The notes beneath the pieces are model-generated. The model saw nothing but the letters and a program-made list of their open reading frames with translations, was not told the DNA's origin and ran no database searches. A stretch of DNA of 55,228 bases, taken from the NCBI GenBank assembly GCA_028284585.1, contig JANQRK010000101.1:1-55228 (forward strand), in the 5' to 3' direction. The number at the start of each line of letters is the position of its first letter. Within the stretch, counting starts at the first letter, position 1. Source of the stretch: Chromatiales bacterium. GTDB taxonomy: Bacteria > Pseudomonadota > Gammaproteobacteria > Chromatiales > Chromatiaceae. The position numbers and the translations under genes are program-made. Shown in pieces: positions 53,870 through 55,228 of this stretch.

Positions 53870-54967
53870 ATGCGTCTATGGCAAGCCAGTGCGATCTTGG
53901 TGACGGGCTGGATGCATGTGGCAGTGGGCTCTGAACCTGCCGTGGTGACCACCGATTTGCAGCGTCTACTGGACGACGGGCACTGTCCGGGATGCAACCT
54001 AGTTGGCGCCGACCTCTCTGGCATGCGCCTCATGAGTACCGATCTGTCGGGCTCCGACCTGCGCGGTGCCACGTTGCGCAAGACGGTGCTCTTCCGCGCC
54101 AACCTAGCCGGCGCTGACTTGCGTGATGCGAATCTCGAGAAGGCCAGCATGGGGCGGATCAACCTCTCGGGCGCCAATCTGAGCAACCTCGATCTTAGCG
54201 GCGCACGCCTGACCCATGCCGAGCTGCGCAACGCGCGGCTCAGCGGCAGTGACCTGAGCAACAGTAAGCTGGATCACACAGATCTGCGCGGCGCTGACCT
54301 CACCGGCGCAGCGCTTACCGGCGCCTCACTACGCCACGCCAAGCTGGACAATGCGACTTTGAATGCCGCCGACATGTCCGGGGCGGACCTGCGCGAACTG
54401 GACCTACGCTGGATATCGGGGATTCGGTATGCGAATCTGAAGCAAGCTCGACTCGACCAATCGCGGCTGGATGGGCTCAATCTCTCCAGCGTGCTGTTCG
54501 ACGAGGCCAGTATGCCCAAGACTAGCCTGAGTGCGGCAAACCTCAGTGGCGGATCTATGGTGGGTGTCAATCTGCGTAGAGCGGATCTTACTCAGGCCAA
54601 TTTGGAAGGTGTCGATCTGCGAGGGGCTCAGATCACCGGCGCGATACTGCGCGGCGCTATACTGAACTCTTCGAATCTAGAACAGGCCTTGATCGGCGGT
54701 GATCTGATCGGTGCCGACTTCTCCAATGGCAGGCTCACCGGGGCCGATCTCTCGGGCGCCAACCTGAAGGATGCGCGCTTTCGCAACGCCGACTTGCGCA
54801 GAGCCAATCTGTCCTCCTGTAATCTCTATGCAGCCGACTTCACCGGCGCCAGCCTACAGCTGGCCAACTTCGAGCAGGCAAATCTGCGCAAGGCCGTGTT
54901 CACTGGGGCACAAGTCACTGGCGCGGCCTTTGGTGAGTCCATCGGGGACATGACGGTTCCGAACTGA
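53870..54967 (+). CDS. Exported pentapeptide-repeat protein
   Basis: A 365-residue protein composed of A(D/N)LXX repeats from about residue 40 to 350 (for example LSGADLSGMRLMSTDLSGSDLRG), predicted to form a right-handed quadrilateral beta-helix. A signal peptide (MRLWQASAILVTGW) is followed by GHCPGCNLVGADL, a CxxC motif common at the start of such repeats. Many pentapeptide proteins are cytosolic; this one appears to be exported. The ribosome site is GGGGGT. The stop codon lies 14 bp before the second MITE-like repeat. Function unknown; no gyrase-protection homology is implied. Confidence 0.85.
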   Translation: MRLWQASAILVTGWMHVAVGSEPAVVTTDLQRLLDDGHCPGCNLVGADLSGMRLMSTDLSGSDLRGATLRKTVLFRANLAGADLRDANLEKASMGRINLSGANLSNLDLSGARLTHAELRNARLSGSDLSNSKLDHTDLRGADLTGAALTGASLRHAKLDNATLNAADMSGADLRELDLRWISGIRYANLKQARLDQSRLDGLNLSSVLFDEASMPKTSLSAANLSGGSMVGVNLRRADLTQANLEGVDLRGAQITGAILRGAILNSSNLEQALIGGDLIGADFSNGRLTGADLSGANLKDARFRNADLRRANLSSCNLYAADFTGASLQLANFEQANLRKAVFTGAQVTGAAFGESIGDMTVPN

Positions 54968-54981
54968 GGCAAGGAACGCAC

Positions 54982-55228
54982 CTAGGGCCTGTTCACACTT
55001 GTGATGCAGTGTTGCCGCCCCAAACACGTCAGGCAAGGCGTTGAGGAGAGAGGTTTAGTGAGTCTAATGAACGACGAGCAACGCCGCATGGGGTGTTTTG
55101 GAGCGCAATCCGAAGGGACGGGCCGTTTCCCCCCTCCAACGGTGTTGCTGCTCGCTCCTGTGCGAGGGGCACTCCGCGCTCACAGCGCCTTGTTGGCCAG
55201 AAAAACGGCCGCCGTCGCTGCTTCTCAC
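54982..55228. repeat. MITE-like repeat, copy 2 (left end and body; runs off window)
   Basis: Starts with ctagggcctgttcacac (54982-54998), the inverted mate of the end of copy 1. The body holds GGCCGTTT/AAACGGCC arms (55121-55128, 55203-55210), CCAAC/GTTGG arms and a central hairpin GTGC-gaggg-GCAC (55160-55172). The window ends about 20 bases before the expected right end. Same orientation as copy 1 and no open frame of merit. Confidence 0.75.

Overview
The window (about 55 kb, GC-rich) looks like chromosomal DNA of a gammaproteobacterium. The support is a fused AAK-GNAT ArgA, an OprI-type alanine-zipper lipoprotein, MinCDE, CsrA, DusA, the PrkA-YeaH-SpoVR trio and a PEP-CTERM/PrsT pair. This mix is usual in Chromatiales-like, often sulfur-oxidising lineages; that placement is an inference from gene content. 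I see no rRNA, tRNA, CRISPR array, prophage or intact transposase gene.

Layout. (1) 1-120: right end of a MITE-like repeat, directly before argA (144-1466); a second copy in the same orientation opens at 54982 and runs off the window. (2) 1.7-9.9 kb: a small conserved ORF, a secreted beta-propeller protein, a 989-residue winged-helix/ATPase/TPR regulator, and a LysR regulator divergent from a SLC13/DASS anion transporter. (3) 10-12.3 kb: an envelope module with an Lpp/OprI lipoprotein between two YkuD L,D-transpeptidases, then csrA. (4) 12.6-27.7 kb: a ten-gene, one-direction cluster gnd-zwf-pgl-glk-glgC-GH57-malQ-glgB-glgA-glgP. Eight of its nine junctions overlap and the ninth is 3 bp; it closes with a strong terminator hairpin. 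(5) 27.8-34.9 kb: a ChaN-like/PDZ protein and an M1-type peptidase with overlapping divergent 5' ends, a Kef-type antiporter, an unknown membrane-anchored protein and alr. (6) 35-38.8 kb: the PEP-CTERM TPR protein PrsT and a PEP-CTERM substrate with a very good sigma-54 promoter. (7) 38.8-44.1 kb, minus strand: minCDE, then a hybrid-like histidine kinase and a REC-PAS-GGDEF-EAL protein. (8) 44.7-55 kb: apbE, prkA-yeaH-spoVR, two unknown proteins, dusA and a secreted pentapeptide-repeat protein.

How it works together. The central cluster encodes glucose phosphorylation (Glk), glycogen synthesis (GlgC, GlgA, GlgB), breakdown and remodelling (GlgP, MalQ, GH57) and the oxidative pentose-phosphate branch (Zwf, Pgl, Gnd). 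As one unit it could bank carbon as glycogen and later burn it for NADPH and pentoses. CsrA, a classic post-transcriptional regulator of glycogen genes, is encoded divergently only 300 bp away. The most interesting leads are this wiring, the sigma-54 promoter of the PEP-CTERM gene, the paired flanking repeats with a covarying hairpin, the lpp/transpeptidase module, palindromes covering the LysR start codon, and a hairpin-rich gene-free stretch at 51.9-52.1 kb. No single element is clearly a wholly new system.
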